A DNA stretch of 64,000 nucleotides from Streptomyces sp. NBC_01264 (GCF_026340675.1 NZ_JAPEOX010000002.1:620001-684000); one strand, 5' to 3'; positions 16,541 to 24,956 are shown, numbered from the stretch's first letter. Translations and numbers: made by a program. The notes: generated by a model from the letters alone, not told the origin.

Positions 16541-17203
16541 GTGGAACCGTCCCGCACGCGAGAACAACCCCGGCGTCGCACCCCGCAGGCGCAGCGCACC
16601 CCGCAGGCCCAGCGCAAGTCCGAGAGCCGCGCGCGCCTCATCGACGCGGCGGCCGACCTCTTCGCCCGCAAGGGGTTCCACGCCGTCTCCGCCGAAGCCG
16701 TCGCCGAGGCGGCCGGGCGCACCACGGGCGCGCTCTACAGCCACTTCGGCGGCAAGGCGGGCCTGCTGCTGGCGCTCCTGGAGGTCTGGAAGGAGCGCAC
16801 CAGCGAGGAGCTGGCCGCCGAGATCGCGGCCGGGGACCCGGCCGACCCCTCCGTGCACTTCTCCGCGATGTGGGGCAGCCTCACCCGCCCGCACCCCGAG
16901 CACGGTGACTCCTGGCTGCTCCTGGAGACGGAGCTGTGGCTGCACGCCGCCCGCGGCCCCCTCATCGGAGACCGCCTCGCGCAGCGGTACACCGAGATCC
17001 GTGCCCAGCTCGGCGAGGGACTGGCCGACTGGGCCGAGGCGACCGGCACCCCCTTGACCCGTACGCCGGAGGAGACCGGAGCCCTCGTCCTCGGCCTCCT
17101 CCTGGGGCTCGCCATGCAGCACCGCCTCGAACCGGCCGCCGTCCCCGACGGGCTCGTCGTCGAGGCCCTCGGCGCCGTACTGGGCCTCGGCGGAGCCCAC
17201 TGA
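16541..17203 (+). CDS. TetR-family transcriptional regulator
   Basis: This 220-residue protein starts at GTG 16541, with GGAGG at 16532-16536. The first 25 residues hold a QAQRTPQAQR duplication. The HTH follows: ARLIDAAADLFARKGFHAVS, then AEAAGRTTGALYSHFGGKAGLL, the recognition-helix pattern of TetR proteins. The C-terminal ligand domain is helical (GDSWLLLETELWLHAARGPL). It is divergent from the FUSC permease with a palindrome in between, so local repression of efflux and autoregulation are expected. The P450 gene begins about 100 bp downstream on the same strand and may be read from the same promoter. Confidence 0.9.
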   Translation: MEPSRTREQPRRRTPQAQRTPQAQRKSESRARLIDAAADLFARKGFHAVSAEAVAEAAGRTTGALYSHFGGKAGLLLALLEVWKERTSEELAAEIAAGDPADPSVHFSAMWGSLTRPHPEHGDSWLLLETELWLHAARGPLIGDRLAQRYTEIRAQLGEGLADWAEATGTPLTRTPEETGALVLGLLLGLAMQHRLEPAAVPDGLVVEALGAVLGLGGAH

Positions 17204-17233
17204 CGCGTACGGGACTCCGCCCCGTACCGCCCC

Positions 17234-17257
17234 GATCCGTCGATCCGTCGATCCGTC
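17234..17257 (+). repeat. Tandem GATCCGTC repeat (three copies)
   Basis: Three back-to-back copies of the 8-mer GATCCGTC, followed by a degenerate GATCCTCG, lie between the TetR gene and the P450 gene about 50 bp before its start. Confidence 0.8.
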
Positions 17258-17305
17258 GATCCTCGACCCGTGCCACCCCGATCCGTCCGACGAAGGGAAC
17301 GCCCC

Positions 17306-18523
17306 GTGCCGCCCACCGGCGAGATAGACCTCCTTGAGGACACCTGGGCCCGTGAGGTCCCGCACGCCCAGTTCACCCGGCTGCGCCGGGAGGACCCGGT
17401 CCACTGGCACGAGGTGCCGGGCCCGCACGCCGGCTTCTACGCCGTCACCCGCCACGCCGACGTCAAGGCCGTCAGCCGCGACCCCGAGCTGTGGTCCACC
17501 GAACTCGGCTCGTTCATGATCCGCGACCAGAACCCGGAGTCCCTGGAGACCCTGCGCCTGGTCCTGCTGGGCATGGACGCCCCGCGCCACTCCCGGTACC
17601 GCTCGCTGGTCAGCACGGGTTTCACGCCCCGGGTCGTACGGAGGCTCGCGGCCCGGATCCAGGAGCGGGCGGTCACCCTGGTGGAGCGCGCGGTCACCCC
17701 GGGCCGGGACATGGACTTCGTCGCGGAGGTCGCGGCCTGGCTGCCGATCCAGACGATCTGCGAGATGGTCGGCGTACCCGAGGGGGACGAACGGCTGATC
17801 TTCGAGTGGAGCAACCGGATGGCCGGCTCCCAGGACCCCGAGCTCTCGGCCGGCAAGCACGACAGCGACCTCGCGGCCGCCGAGATCTACGCCTACTGCG
17901 ACGCGCTGGCCGAGGAGCGGCGGGCCCGCCCCCGGGAGGACATCCTCTCGACGCTGGTGCACGCCGAGGTCGACGGGGACCGGCTGTCGCCGGACGAGAT
18001 CAACATGTTCTTCGTCCTGCTCTGCGTCGCCGGGAACGAGACCACCCGCAATCTCCTCTCCGGCGCCCTGATCGCCCTGATCGACCACCCCGCGGCGCGC
18101 GCGGAACTGGCCGCGGCCCCCGGGGACGAAGCCCTGTGGACCACCGCGACGGAGGAGTTCCTGCGCTGGGGCGGCTCGATCCACAACTTCCGGCGCACCG
18201 CCACCCGCGACACCGTGCTGCACGGGCGGCCCGTGGCCGAGGGACAGAAGGTGGTCACCTACTACACCTCCGCCAACCGCGACGAGGAGGTCTTCGCCGA
18301 CCCCTTCGCCTTCGACATCCGCCGCGCCCCGAACGAGCACCTCACCTTCGGGGGCGGCGGCCCCCACTTCTGCCTGGGGGCCGGGCTCGCCCGCACCCAG
18401 ATCAAGGCCCTGGTCCGGGAGCTCCTGCGCCACCATCCGGAGGTCTCCCTCGCGGGGGAGGTCCGCCGCCTGCGCTCGGACTTCATCAACGGGATCAAGT
18501 ACCTCCCGGTGCGGTTCGGGTAG
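17306..18523 (+). CDS. Cytochrome P450
   Basis: This 405-residue bacterial class I P450 starts at GTG 17306 after GAAGGG. The I-helix oxygen-binding motif is VAGNETTRN. The K-helix region is EEFLRWGGSIHNFRRTA, where the ExxR motif is EFLR. The haem loop is FGGGGPHFCLGAGLAR with Cys356 as thiolate ligand. The sequence pattern (LLGMDAPRHSRYRSLV, VHWHEVPGPHAGFYAVTRH) resembles the CYP125/CYP142/CYP124-like actinobacterial enzymes acting on steroid side chains or fatty chains. The substrate here is unproven. No ferredoxin or reductase gene is adjacent. It may be controlled by the upstream TetR protein. Confidence 0.9.
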   Translation: MPPTGEIDLLEDTWAREVPHAQFTRLRREDPVHWHEVPGPHAGFYAVTRHADVKAVSRDPELWSTELGSFMIRDQNPESLETLRLVLLGMDAPRHSRYRSLVSTGFTPRVVRRLAARIQERAVTLVERAVTPGRDMDFVAEVAAWLPIQTICEMVGVPEGDERLIFEWSNRMAGSQDPELSAGKHDSDLAAAEIYAYCDALAEERRARPREDILSTLVHAEVDGDRLSPDEINMFFVLLCVAGNETTRNLLSGALIALIDHPAARAELAAAPGDEALWTTATEEFLRWGGSIHNFRRTATRDTVLHGRPVAEGQKVVTYYTSANRDEEVFADPFAFDIRRAPNEHLTFGGGGPHFCLGAGLARTQIKALVRELLRHHPEVSLAGEVRRLRSDFINGIKYLPVRFG

Positions 18524-18604
18524 CCACCGGCCGACAGCCCCCGGCGCCCCCGGGACCTTCGCCCCCTGCAGGAGCACCCGCCGCCGCTGTTACAGTTGTC
18601 TGCA

Positions 18605-18720
18605 GCGAAGGGGAGTAGTCCCGAAAACCGCTGGTCGACATACTGGACGCCCCCACGGGTCCCGGCCACCGGGCCAGCGCGCTTCAGGCGCGGGGCGGAC
18701 GAGACCTTCGGCCAAGGCAT
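18605..18720 (+). ncRNA. yybP-ykoY manganese riboswitch
   Basis: Both conserved loops of the yybP-ykoY family are present: AAGGGGAGTAG near 18608-18618 and GACGAGACCTTCGGC at about 18699-18713. Pairable GC stems lie between and around them. It precedes a GDT1/TMEM165 exporter gene, the textbook partner of this Mn(II)-sensing element. TACAGT at 18592-18597 just upstream is a good -10, so the RNA would begin about where the riboswitch does. Mn(II) binding is expected to raise exporter expression. Confidence 0.85.
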
Positions 18721-18845
18721 GACCCGTCCCACATCACCGTGTGGGCCGCTTCGTCGTGCCGGGCCGAGTGGTTCTTCCCGTCGCCTCCCGCTGGGTGCCG
18801 ATCCGAGCCATCAGAGCCCGGCTCCAGCAGAAAGCAGCACCCGGA

Positions 18846-19430
18846 ATGGCTCTCGACCCCGTGGCGATCTTCACCGCCTTCGGTCTGATCTTCCTTGCCG
18901 AGCTCCCCGACAAGACCATGTTCGCCTCACTGGCCATGGGCACCCGGATGCGTCCGCTGTACGTGTGGTTCGGCACCTCCACCGCGTTCATCGTGCACGT
19001 GGCCATCGCGGTCGGCGCCGGAAGTCTGCTGAGCATGCTGCCGAACATGGCCGTCAAGCTCACCTCCGCCGCCCTGTTCGCCTTCGGCGCCGTCGTCATG
19101 ATGCGCTCCGGCGCCGACGACGACGAGGCGGACTCGGCGGCCAAGGCCGTCACCGGCTTCTGGCCCGTCTTCACCACCGCGTTCATGGCCGTCTTCATCG
19201 GCGAATGGGGCGACCTGACGCAGATCACCACCGCCAACCTCGCCGCCACCAACGGCTGGCTGCCCACCGCCATCGGCTCCGCGGCAGCCCTGATGTCGGT
19301 GTCCGCCCTCGCCCTGATCGTGGGCCGGTTCATCGCCAAGCGGGTCCCCCTCAAGACCGTTCAGCGCTTCGGCGCCCTGTGCATGGCCGCACTGGCCGTC
19401 TGGACGCTCGTCGAAGCCTTCACCGGCTGA
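18846..19430 (+). CDS. GDT1/TMEM165 (UPF0016) family manganese exporter
   Basis: This 194-residue membrane protein starts at ATG 18846, where family alignments would begin; an upstream open frame from 18741 lies in riboswitch and leader RNA. Six hydrophobic helices are visible. The two signature ion-binding motifs are ELPDKT (from Glu19) and EWGDLT (from Glu120), the E-x-G-D-[KR]-[TS] pair of the family. An acidic loop (SGADDDEADS) separates the halves. Family members move Mn(II) or Ca(II) against H+. The upstream manganese riboswitch strongly favours Mn(II) efflux here. The Shine-Dalgarno is weak, consistent with riboswitch control of initiation. Confidence 0.9.
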   Translation: MALDPVAIFTAFGLIFLAELPDKTMFASLAMGTRMRPLYVWFGTSTAFIVHVAIAVGAGSLLSMLPNMAVKLTSAALFAFGAVVMMRSGADDDEADSAAKAVTGFWPVFTTAFMAVFIGEWGDLTQITTANLAATNGWLPTAIGSAAALMSVSALALIVGRFIAKRVPLKTVQRFGALCMAALAVWTLVEAFTG

Positions 19431-19454
19431 CCCCGACCGTCCGGGTCGGGGTCA
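19428..19454. terminator. Bidirectional terminator containing both stop codons
   Basis: TGACCCCGACC (19428-19438) pairs perfectly with GGTCGGGGTCA (19444-19454) over 11 bp with a 5-nt loop. The TGA stop of the GDT1 gene and the TGA stop of the convergent VOC gene form the two ends of the stem. Confidence 0.8.
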
Positions 19455-20231
19455 CTCCGCCCGCGGCGCGGCCGCGAGCAGGGCGAACACCGCCCCGCTC
19501 GGGTCCGCCAGCCAGGCAATCCGGCCGACGTCGGGCACGTCCGCGCCCGGCAGGAGCACCGCGGCGCCGCTGGTGCGCGCGGTGCTCACCACGGCGTCCA
19601 CGTCCGCGACCGCGAAGTACGGCACCCAGCGCGCGTCGCTCTCGCCCTCCGTCAGGGGCGCCACCCCTCCGAAGGCGGCGTCCTCCTGGTCCCCGTCGGC
19701 GGTGCTGAGCACCTGGTAGGTCATGCCGGGCGCGTCCATCTCCCGTGAGCGCGTCCCGAAGAGGGTTCCGTAGAAGGCCAGCGCCGCCATCGGGTCCGGC
19801 ACGTGCAATTCGACCCAGCACAGCGCGTTGTCGGCGGAGGTCAGCTCCAGTCCCGGTGTCCGGCCCGGCTTCCAGATGGCGAAGTCGGCGCCCTGCTGGT
19901 CGGTGCACTGCGCGAGCCATCCCTCCCCCATGACGTCCATCGGCTCGACGCGGACGGCGCCCCCGCCGTCGCGGACGCCGCGGGTGGTGGCCTCCGCGTC
20001 GTCGGTCCGGAAGTACACGGTCCACGCCGAGGAGGCCCCGGGGTCCAACTGCCCCACGGCGGCGACGGTCTTCCCGTCCGCCTGGAAGAACCCGTACCCG
20101 CCGGTCTCGGGTCCGAGCAGGTGGAACTCCCAGCCGAAGACGGCCCGGTAGAAGGCCGCGGCCCGGGGGATGTCGGGGCTCCCGAGGTCGATCCAGTTGG
20201 GCGAGCCGGGGCGGTAGTCGGTACCGAGCAC
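19452..20231 (-). CDS. Two-domain VOC (glyoxalase/bleomycin-resistance fold) protein
   Basis: This 259-residue protein starts at GTG 20231, preceded by GGAGG. It has two VOC modules: residues 8-120 (PNWIDLGSPDIPRAAAFYRA) and 135-255 (LCWVELHVPDPMAALAFYGT). Each starts with the strand that usually carries the first metal ligand and ends with DP.GA.F/DF.IW. The layout is that of the CFP30B-like or 'hydroxylase' VOC proteins frequent in streptomycetes. Metal ligands are incomplete relative to true glyoxalase I, so ligand binding or antibiotic sequestration is as likely as catalysis. It is convergent with the Mn exporter gene. Confidence 0.8.
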   Translation of the reverse strand: MLGTDYRPGSPNWIDLGSPDIPRAAAFYRAVFGWEFHLLGPETGGYGFFQADGKTVAAVGQLDPGASSAWTVYFRTDDAEATTRGVRDGGGAVRVEPMDVMGEGWLAQCTDQQGADFAIWKPGRTPGLELTSADNALCWVELHVPDPMAALAFYGTLFGTRSREMDAPGMTYQVLSTADGDQEDAAFGGVAPLTEGESDARWVPYFAVADVDAVVSTARTSGAAVLLPGADVPDVGRIAWLADPSGAVFALLAAAPRAE

Positions 20232-20397
20232 GGGTTCCTCCTGCGTTGGGGTTTCGCATGCGAGGTACCCGCGTAGCGGCCCGGCACCCCGGTTTCCCCT
20301 CCCACCGCCACACGTACGGTCCCCCGGCACACCGCATTCGGCCGGTGCGCGCACCCGACCGCCGGGCCGCCGCCCCCGCCCCGCCGGCCGTGCGGTC

Positions 20398-21045
20398 CTA
20401 GTAGGGACCCCCGCGGAACAGCACGCTGCCCTGGTGGCGCGGGCGGTCGCCCCGTTCGTGGGCCGCGTCGGAGCGGTCGGCGGGGGCCGAGAGCCGGGCG
20501 AGGCTCCGCAGGTTCTCCAGGCCGGCCAAGACCTCGTCACGGCGTGCCGCGGACTTCATCCAGGCAGGCAGCCGGGCGAACATCGACAGCGTCGGGGAGG
20601 CGTGCCGCTCGCGCAGCCGGGCGCCCACGTAGGCGGCGAGGGCTTCGACGTGCTCCTCGTCGTAGGCCCACAGGATCCGTCCCGCACATCGGGTCTGCAG
20701 CCACAGCGGGCGCCGGAAGAACGGGTCCTCGGTGCCGCCGACCGAGACCCCCACGAGGGCGCCGTCCCGCTCCTGCGCCGACCAGTCGACCACCGCCCCG
20801 CAGCTCCCGCAGGTGAGACGGCGGGGCTGGAAGAGCAGAAAGCTGGAGGGCTCCGACTCCGCGAGGCCGGGCCGCGGCACCACCAGCGCGCGGCCGCCGC
20901 ACCGCGAGCAGACCACGAGCACCCGGCCGGTGAACCGGGCCAGCCACATGCCGTGGTCCCGGTGCCGGACGGGTTCGGCGGGTGCGGGCCGGGCGGGCTC
21001 GGCGGGCCCGGAACTCATGGAGGGGAGGGACGACATGGACGCCAT
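20398..21045 (-). CDS. Zinc-ribbon hypothetical protein
   Basis: This 215-residue cytosolic protein starts at ATG 21045, with GGAGGGG upstream; the longer frame to 21090 lacks one. Two CxxC pairs (VVCSRCGG and LTCGSCGA) about 35 residues apart form a probable zinc ribbon. The middle has FFRRPLWLQTRCAGRILWAYDEEHVEALAAYVGARLRER, and the C-terminal helix SAARRDEVLAGLENLR. This architecture is known as a conserved hypothetical in actinobacteria and some proteobacteria. No catalytic motif was found. It lies 41 bp downstream of the ECF sigma factor gene on the same strand, so the two may be co-transcribed. Confidence 0.7.
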   Translation of the reverse strand: MASMSSLPSMSSGPAEPARPAPAEPVRHRDHGMWLARFTGRVLVVCSRCGGRALVVPRPGLAESEPSSFLLFQPRRLTCGSCGAVVDWSAQERDGALVGVSVGGTEDPFFRRPLWLQTRCAGRILWAYDEEHVEALAAYVGARLRERHASPTLSMFARLPAWMKSAARRDEVLAGLENLRSLARLSAPADRSDAAHERGDRPRHQGSVLFRGGPY

Positions 21046-21086
21046 GCTGCCAGCCCCTCCCCCGCCCGGCACGTGCCACCCGGGAC

Positions 21087-21998
21087 TCACCTCAGGGTGG
21101 GCGTGGTCTCCGTGTCGACGTGGGACAGTTTCTCCGGGTTGCGGACGAAGTAGAGGCCCGTGATCCGGGTGTCCTCGACGCGGACGGCGATGACTCCGTC
21201 GAACTCCCCGTCCACGTGGACGGCCAGGGCCGGGGTGCCGTTGACCATGGTGGCACCGAAGGAGAGCGCGTTGCCGGCCTTGCCCGCCTTCTCCGTCATG
21301 CCGGCGAAGAGGCGGGCCACGTGGAGGGCGCCCACGATCGGCCGCAGTGCGGCGTGCTTGATGCCGCCGCCGTCGCCCATGTACACGACCTCGGGGGCGA
21401 GCACGTCGAGGAGGCCCTGCAGGTCCCCGGTCTCGAACGCCCGCTGGAACAGCTCCACGGCCACCCGCGCCTCGCTCGCGGAGACCGCCTGACGGGGGCG
21501 GCGGGCGTCGACGTGCTTGCGGGACCGGTGCGCGATCTGCCGGACGGCCGCCGGCGTCTTGTCGACGGCGGAAGCGATCTCCTCGTAGTCGAGGCCGAAC
21601 ACCTCACGGAGCACGAAGACCGCCCGCTCGGTCGGCCCGAGCGTCTCCAGGACCAGCATCATCGCCATCGACATGCTCTCGGCCAGTTCCACGTCCTCGG
21701 CCACGTCCGGGGTGGTGAGCAGCGGTTCCGGCAGCCACTGGCCGACGTAGGACTCCTTGCGGCGGCTCATGGTGCGCAGCCGGTTCAGCGCCTGGCGGGT
21801 GGTGATCCGTACCAGGTAGGCGCGCCGGTCGCTGACCGTGTCGAGGTCGACGCCCGCCCAGCGCAGCCAGGTCTCCTGCAGCACGTCCTCGGCGTCGGCC
21901 GCCGAGCCGAGCATCTCGTAGGCGACGGTGAAGAGCAGGTTGCGGTGGGCGACGAAGGTCTCGGTCGCCGCGTCGGGGCCCTGCGGGGGTGTGTCCAC
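21087..21998 (-). CDS. ECF sigma factor with C-terminal SnoaL-like domain (SigJ/ECF41 type)
   Basis: This is a 303-residue protein. GTG 21998 is chosen because AAGAGA precedes it. Region 2 reads FTVAYEMLGSAADAEDVLQETWLRW and region 4 reads VFVLREVFGLDYEEIASAVDKTPAAVRQIAHRSRKHV. From residue about 190 onward a SnoaL-like domain follows (EARVAVELFQRAFETGDLQGLLDVL, GATMVNGTPALAVHVDGEFDGVIAVRVEDTRI). In ECF41 and SigJ proteins this tail takes the place of a separate anti-sigma factor and tunes activity. No carboxymuconolactone-decarboxylase-type partner gene, common beside ECF41 sigma genes, is adjacent. The upstream 118 bp is short and may carry an autoregulated promoter. Confidence 0.9.
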   Translation of the reverse strand: MDTPPQGPDAATETFVAHRNLLFTVAYEMLGSAADAEDVLQETWLRWAGVDLDTVSDRRAYLVRITTRQALNRLRTMSRRKESYVGQWLPEPLLTTPDVAEDVELAESMSMAMMLVLETLGPTERAVFVLREVFGLDYEEIASAVDKTPAAVRQIAHRSRKHVDARRPRQAVSASEARVAVELFQRAFETGDLQGLLDVLAPEVVYMGDGGGIKHAALRPIVGALHVARLFAGMTEKAGKAGNALSFGATMVNGTPALAVHVDGEFDGVIAVRVEDTRITGLYFVRNPEKLSHVDTETTPTLR

Positions 21999-22116
21999 AG
22001 CTGGTTCTCTTCCGTCGGGTTCTGTAGGTCGTCTCAGACACAAGACACCCGACGGCTATGAGGGGTTGTACCGGGAACTGCCTTCCGCTGCCGCGGCGGC
22101 CTGGACCCTCGGCGGG

Positions 22117-22482
22117 TCAGCCGGCCTTCCCGGGAGCGGCGGCCGTGGCCCGCAGCAGGTCCTTCAGGAGTACGAAGTCGATCTTCTCCGGTGTGCGGAA
22201 GCGAAGGCAGACCTTGCCCATGTCGTGGTCCGCGAGCCGTTCCTCGAAGGCCTCGCGGACCTCCTCGCGCATCAGGTAGAAGGAGACGTACTGCTTCTGG
22301 CTCGCGAAGGCGATCTCCCCGACGCCGTCCCGTTCGAACACGGGCATCCCGTACGCCATCGCTTCGGTGAATCCGGGCAGCTCGCTACGGCACAGCTCAC
22401 GCAGTCGGGCCAGTGCCTCCCTGCGCCCCTCGGGCACCTCCGCGAGGTACGCGTCCACGTCTTCCGCCCGGCTCTGCACCAT
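22117..22482 (-). CDS. DUF1801-family protein
   Basis: This 121-residue protein starts at ATG 22482. The pattern VDAYLAEVPEGRREALARLRE, TEAMAYGMPVFE and ASQKQYVSFYLMREEVREAF is that of DUF1801 (YdhG-like) proteins, related to the Fe-chaperone frataxin-like/YdeI fold. The C-terminus KVCLRFRTPEKIDFVLLKDLL matches the last strand and helix. The function is unknown. It is divergent from the AHSA1 gene. Confidence 0.75.
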   Translation of the reverse strand: MVQSRAEDVDAYLAEVPEGRREALARLRELCRSELPGFTEAMAYGMPVFERDGVGEIAFASQKQYVSFYLMREEVREAFEERLADHDMGKVCLRFRTPEKIDFVLLKDLLRATAAAPGKAG

Positions 22483-22608
22483 GGGTCCGAGCCTAGGCGA
22501 ACCCGCGCGACCCGTCCTCGCGCAACCTCACGGTTGCGGGATGGAGACGCACGTGCAACTCTGGAGTTGCACCGAATCGCTCAATGGCTTGCGACGAAGG
22601 AGTCCCTG

Positions 22609-23055
22609 ATGAACGCGGACCGGATCGAACGCGACACCTTGATCGAAGCTTCCCTGGAGCGGGTCTGGTCCCTGGTGGCCGAGCCGGGCTTCTGGGTGGC
22701 CGACGAGGGGAGCCTGGCCGGCACGGTGGCCCGGGAGGGCGAGTCGGTCGTGGCGAGGAACAGCGAGTACGGCGAGTTCCCGGTACGGGTGGAGAAGGTG
22801 GACCCCCCGACCTATCTCGCGTACCGGTGGGCCAGCGCCTTCCCCGGGCAGGAGCTGCGTGCGGACAACAGCACCCTGGTGGAGTTCACGCTGAGCCGCG
22901 AGGGCGACAAGACGCGGCTGCGCGTCGTGGAGAGCGGGTTCGCGGCCCTGGCCGGTTCCGAGGAGCTGCGCGACAAGGCGCTGAAGGACAACACCGGCGG
23001 CTGGCCGCAGGTGCTCGACGCCTTCAAGAAGCGCGTCGAACAACCGGCCGCGTGA
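22609..23055 (+). CDS. SRPBCC / AHSA1-like protein
   Basis: This 148-residue protein starts at ATG 22609, with GAAGGAG six bases upstream. The sequence IERDTLIEASLERVWSLVAE, AYRWASAFPG, VEFTLSREGDKTRLRVVESGF and GGWPQVLDAFKKRVEQ is typical of activator-of-Hsp90-homology (AHSA1) START-like proteins. Its stop overlaps the start of an ArsR-type regulator (GTGA, 23052-23055). AHSA1-ArsR pairs are a recurrent two-gene operon in actinobacteria, in which the small ligand-binding protein is probably under control of its partner. The ligand is unknown. Confidence 0.85.
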   Translation: MNADRIERDTLIEASLERVWSLVAEPGFWVADEGSLAGTVAREGESVVARNSEYGEFPVRVEKVDPPTYLAYRWASAFPGQELRADNSTLVEFTLSREGDKTRLRVVESGFAALAGSEELRDKALKDNTGGWPQVLDAFKKRVEQPAA

Positions 23056-23405
23056 GCGAGGAACACCCCGGCGCCGACGCGGCGGTCGATCAGGTCCTCG
23101 TCGCACTGGCCGACCCGACCCGCCGCAGACTGCTCGGCCTGCTCGCCGCACACGGCGAGGTCACCGCGACCACGCTCGCCGAGGGACTGCCCGTCTCCCG
23201 GCAGGCGGTGGTCAAGCACCTCGCCGTCCTGGACGCGGCCGGGCTGGTGTCCGGCAGCCGGGTCGGACGCGAGGTCCGCTACACCGTGCGGCCCGCGGCC
23301 CTCGACGCCACGGCCCGGTGGATGGCCACCCTCGCCGCCGACTGGGACCGGCGGCTGGCAGCCGTCAAACGGATCGCCGAGGCGGCGGAACGGGATGCGC
23401 CCTAG
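23052..23405 (+). CDS. ArsR-family winged-helix regulator
   Basis: This 117-residue protein starts at GTG 23052, translationally coupled to the AHSA1 gene by a 4-bp overlap. The winged helix shows VLVALADPTRRRLLGLLA, TLAEGLPVSRQAVVKHLAVLDAAGLV and VGREVRYTVRPAALDATARWM, typical of metal-independent ArsR proteins associated with SRPBCC partners. No metal-binding CxC motif is present. It is expected to repress its own operon through the region upstream of 22609. Confidence 0.85.
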   Translation: MSEEHPGADAAVDQVLVALADPTRRRLLGLLAAHGEVTATTLAEGLPVSRQAVVKHLAVLDAAGLVSGSRVGREVRYTVRPAALDATARWMATLAADWDRRLAAVKRIAEAAERDAP

Positions 23406-23421
23406 GCCCGATAGTGGAACT

Positions 23422-24264
23422 GTGAGCGACTGGCCAGAGGGAACCGGGCGGGCAGGACGGAACGAGCCGACCGGAACGGGCGGCGCGGACCACGGCGACG
23501 GGCAGGAGTCCGTCGCCTGGTCCGGTCCGGAGGGCGCGCGGGCCTTCGCCTCGGTGGAGGCGGCCACGGACTGGCTGCTCGGGTACCCGTTCGTCTTCCG
23601 GGCCCTGGGCCGCTGGGTCGGCAGCGGATCCGTCCTGGTGGACTACGGATGCGGGCCCGGCAAGGTCGCCGACCACGGGGCCCGGCTCCTCGGAGCGAAG
23701 GTGCTGGGCGTGGACACCTCCCCCGAGATGCTGGCGCTGGCCCGCGGCACGGGGACGGCCGTCGCCGAGTTCCACCTGGTCACGGACGGGCGTACGGCCT
23801 GCCTTGCGGACGGCAGCGCCGACGCCGTGATGTGCAACCACGTCCTGGCGTCGCTGCCCACCGGGGAAGCGGTGCTCGCGGTGTTCCGGGAGATCCGACG
23901 GATGCTGCGCCCCGGCGGCCCGTTCGTGCTGCTGGCCACCGATCCCGCGTGCAGCGGGACGGAGTACGCCTCGCTGCGCATCGGCGAGGCGGGTGCCGCG
24001 TACGGCCCGGGCGACGAGTTGCCCGTACGGCTCCGGCGTACCGACGGCACCTGGCAGGTGATGCCCAACCGCGCCTGGCCCGTGGACTTCTACCCGGCCC
24101 TGCTGGAGCGGGCCGGATTCACCCTCATCGTCCAGCACCGCCCGACGGTGGAGGAGGCCCTCGGCCTCCCCGGCCTCGTCGACCCGGACCTCGCCGCCGG
24201 CCGCGGCTGGGCGGCGGAGCGGGCCGCGCCCCCGTTGGTGATCACCACGGCGCTGGCGGTCTGA
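23422..24264 (+). CDS. SAM-dependent class I methyltransferase
   Basis: This 280-residue protein starts at GTG 23422; only a weak ribosome-binding sequence (TGGAAC) precedes it, and an ATG-started frame from 23395 overlaps the ArsR gene. The SAM-binding motif I is VDYGCGPGKVADHGA (from Asp74), followed by VLGVDTSPEML and the motif IV region DAVMCNHVLASL. The RRMLRPGGPFVLL segment is the usual post-IV motif. It belongs to the methyltransf_11/25 group. The substrate is not evident and no biosynthetic cluster surrounds it. It lies 16 bp downstream of the ArsR gene and may belong to the same transcript. Confidence 0.8.
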   Translation: MSDWPEGTGRAGRNEPTGTGGADHGDGQESVAWSGPEGARAFASVEAATDWLLGYPFVFRALGRWVGSGSVLVDYGCGPGKVADHGARLLGAKVLGVDTSPEMLALARGTGTAVAEFHLVTDGRTACLADGSADAVMCNHVLASLPTGEAVLAVFREIRRMLRPGGPFVLLATDPACSGTEYASLRIGEAGAAYGPGDELPVRLRRTDGTWQVMPNRAWPVDFYPALLERAGFTLIVQHRPTVEEALGLPGLVDPDLAAGRGWAAERAAPPLVITTALAV

Positions 24265-24309
24265 GGACGCGGGCCCTCTCCCTCGCGAGAACGCTGGACC
24301 GCTCGGCAC

Positions 24310-24834
24310 TCAGCAGGCGCAGGAGATGCCCGAGCGCGGAGCGGTCAGATCGTCGATCGCGCGCTGGTCGGTGCCCTGGGCGGTCTCGAAGGCGAAGCCC
24401 TCGCGGACCCAGTACTCGAACCCGCCGAGCATCTCCTTCACCTGGTAGCCCAGGCGGGCGAAGGCCAGCGCCGCCCGCGTGGCGCCGTTGCAGCCGGGGC
24501 CCCAGCAGTACGTGACCACCGTCAGCGCCGGGTCGATCAGCGAAGGCGCCAGCTCCGCGATCCGCGCCGTCGGAAGGTGCAGCGCCCCCGGGATGTGCCC
24601 CTGGTCCCAGGCCGCCTCACTGCGGGAGTCGACCACCACCAGGCCGGGGACACCGGCGAGCAGGTCGGCCCGTACGTCCGAGACGTCCGCCTCGAAGGCG
24701 AGCCGGGCGGCGTAGTGGGCGGCCGCCACAGCCGGAGCGGCGGCCGGGACGGAGAGGACGGCACTGGCGGTCTCCGCGCCTGTGATCTCGGTGGAGACGG
24801 TGGACGGGACGGTGGACGGGACGGTCACGGACAT
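24310..24834 (-). CDS. Rhodanese-like protein
   Basis: This 174-residue protein starts at ATG 24834 after GAGGAG. After a low-complexity Thr/Val/Ser/Ala N-terminus the rhodanese domain begins near 55 (LAGVPGLVVVDSRSEAAWDQGHIPGALHLP, the CDC25-like signature). The active-site loop is YCWGPGCNGATRAA with Cys110 as presumptive persulphide carrier and a second Cys five residues on. The domain ends with LGYQVKEMLGGFEYWVREG. Rhodaneses transfer sulphane sulphur or act in detoxification. It follows the GlxA-type regulator gene on the same strand and may be its target. Confidence 0.85.
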   Translation of the reverse strand: MSVTVPSTVPSTVSTEITGAETASAVLSVPAAAPAVAAAHYAARLAFEADVSDVRADLLAGVPGLVVVDSRSEAAWDQGHIPGALHLPTARIAELAPSLIDPALTVVTYCWGPGCNGATRAALAFARLGYQVKEMLGGFEYWVREGFAFETAQGTDQRAIDDLTAPRSGISCAC

Positions 24835-24956
24835 CGGGGAACTCCTCGTGCGGGGCGAAGGGCGGGACTCGCCGGCCGGGTGGACTCCCTTGCGGCGATG
24901 ACCCCATCCTCTGTTCCCGTCACCCCCGCGACGAGTGGCGTATACGCCTCCACTCG

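Noticed and set aside
13620..17057. A 1145-codon plus-strand open frame
   Set aside because: It is antisense to the SRPBCC and FUSC genes and then out of phase with the TetR gene. Composition is Gly/Arg/Pro/Gln-rich and no domain is seen.
17234..17257. Possible CRISPR-like repeat
   Set aside because: Three 8-bp units without spacers do not make an array, and no cas gene is present.
16541..18523. Possible natural-product cluster around the P450 gene
   Set aside because: No synthase, carrier protein or tailoring set accompanies the P450. The neighbours are a regulator, an efflux-type permease and a Mn exporter.
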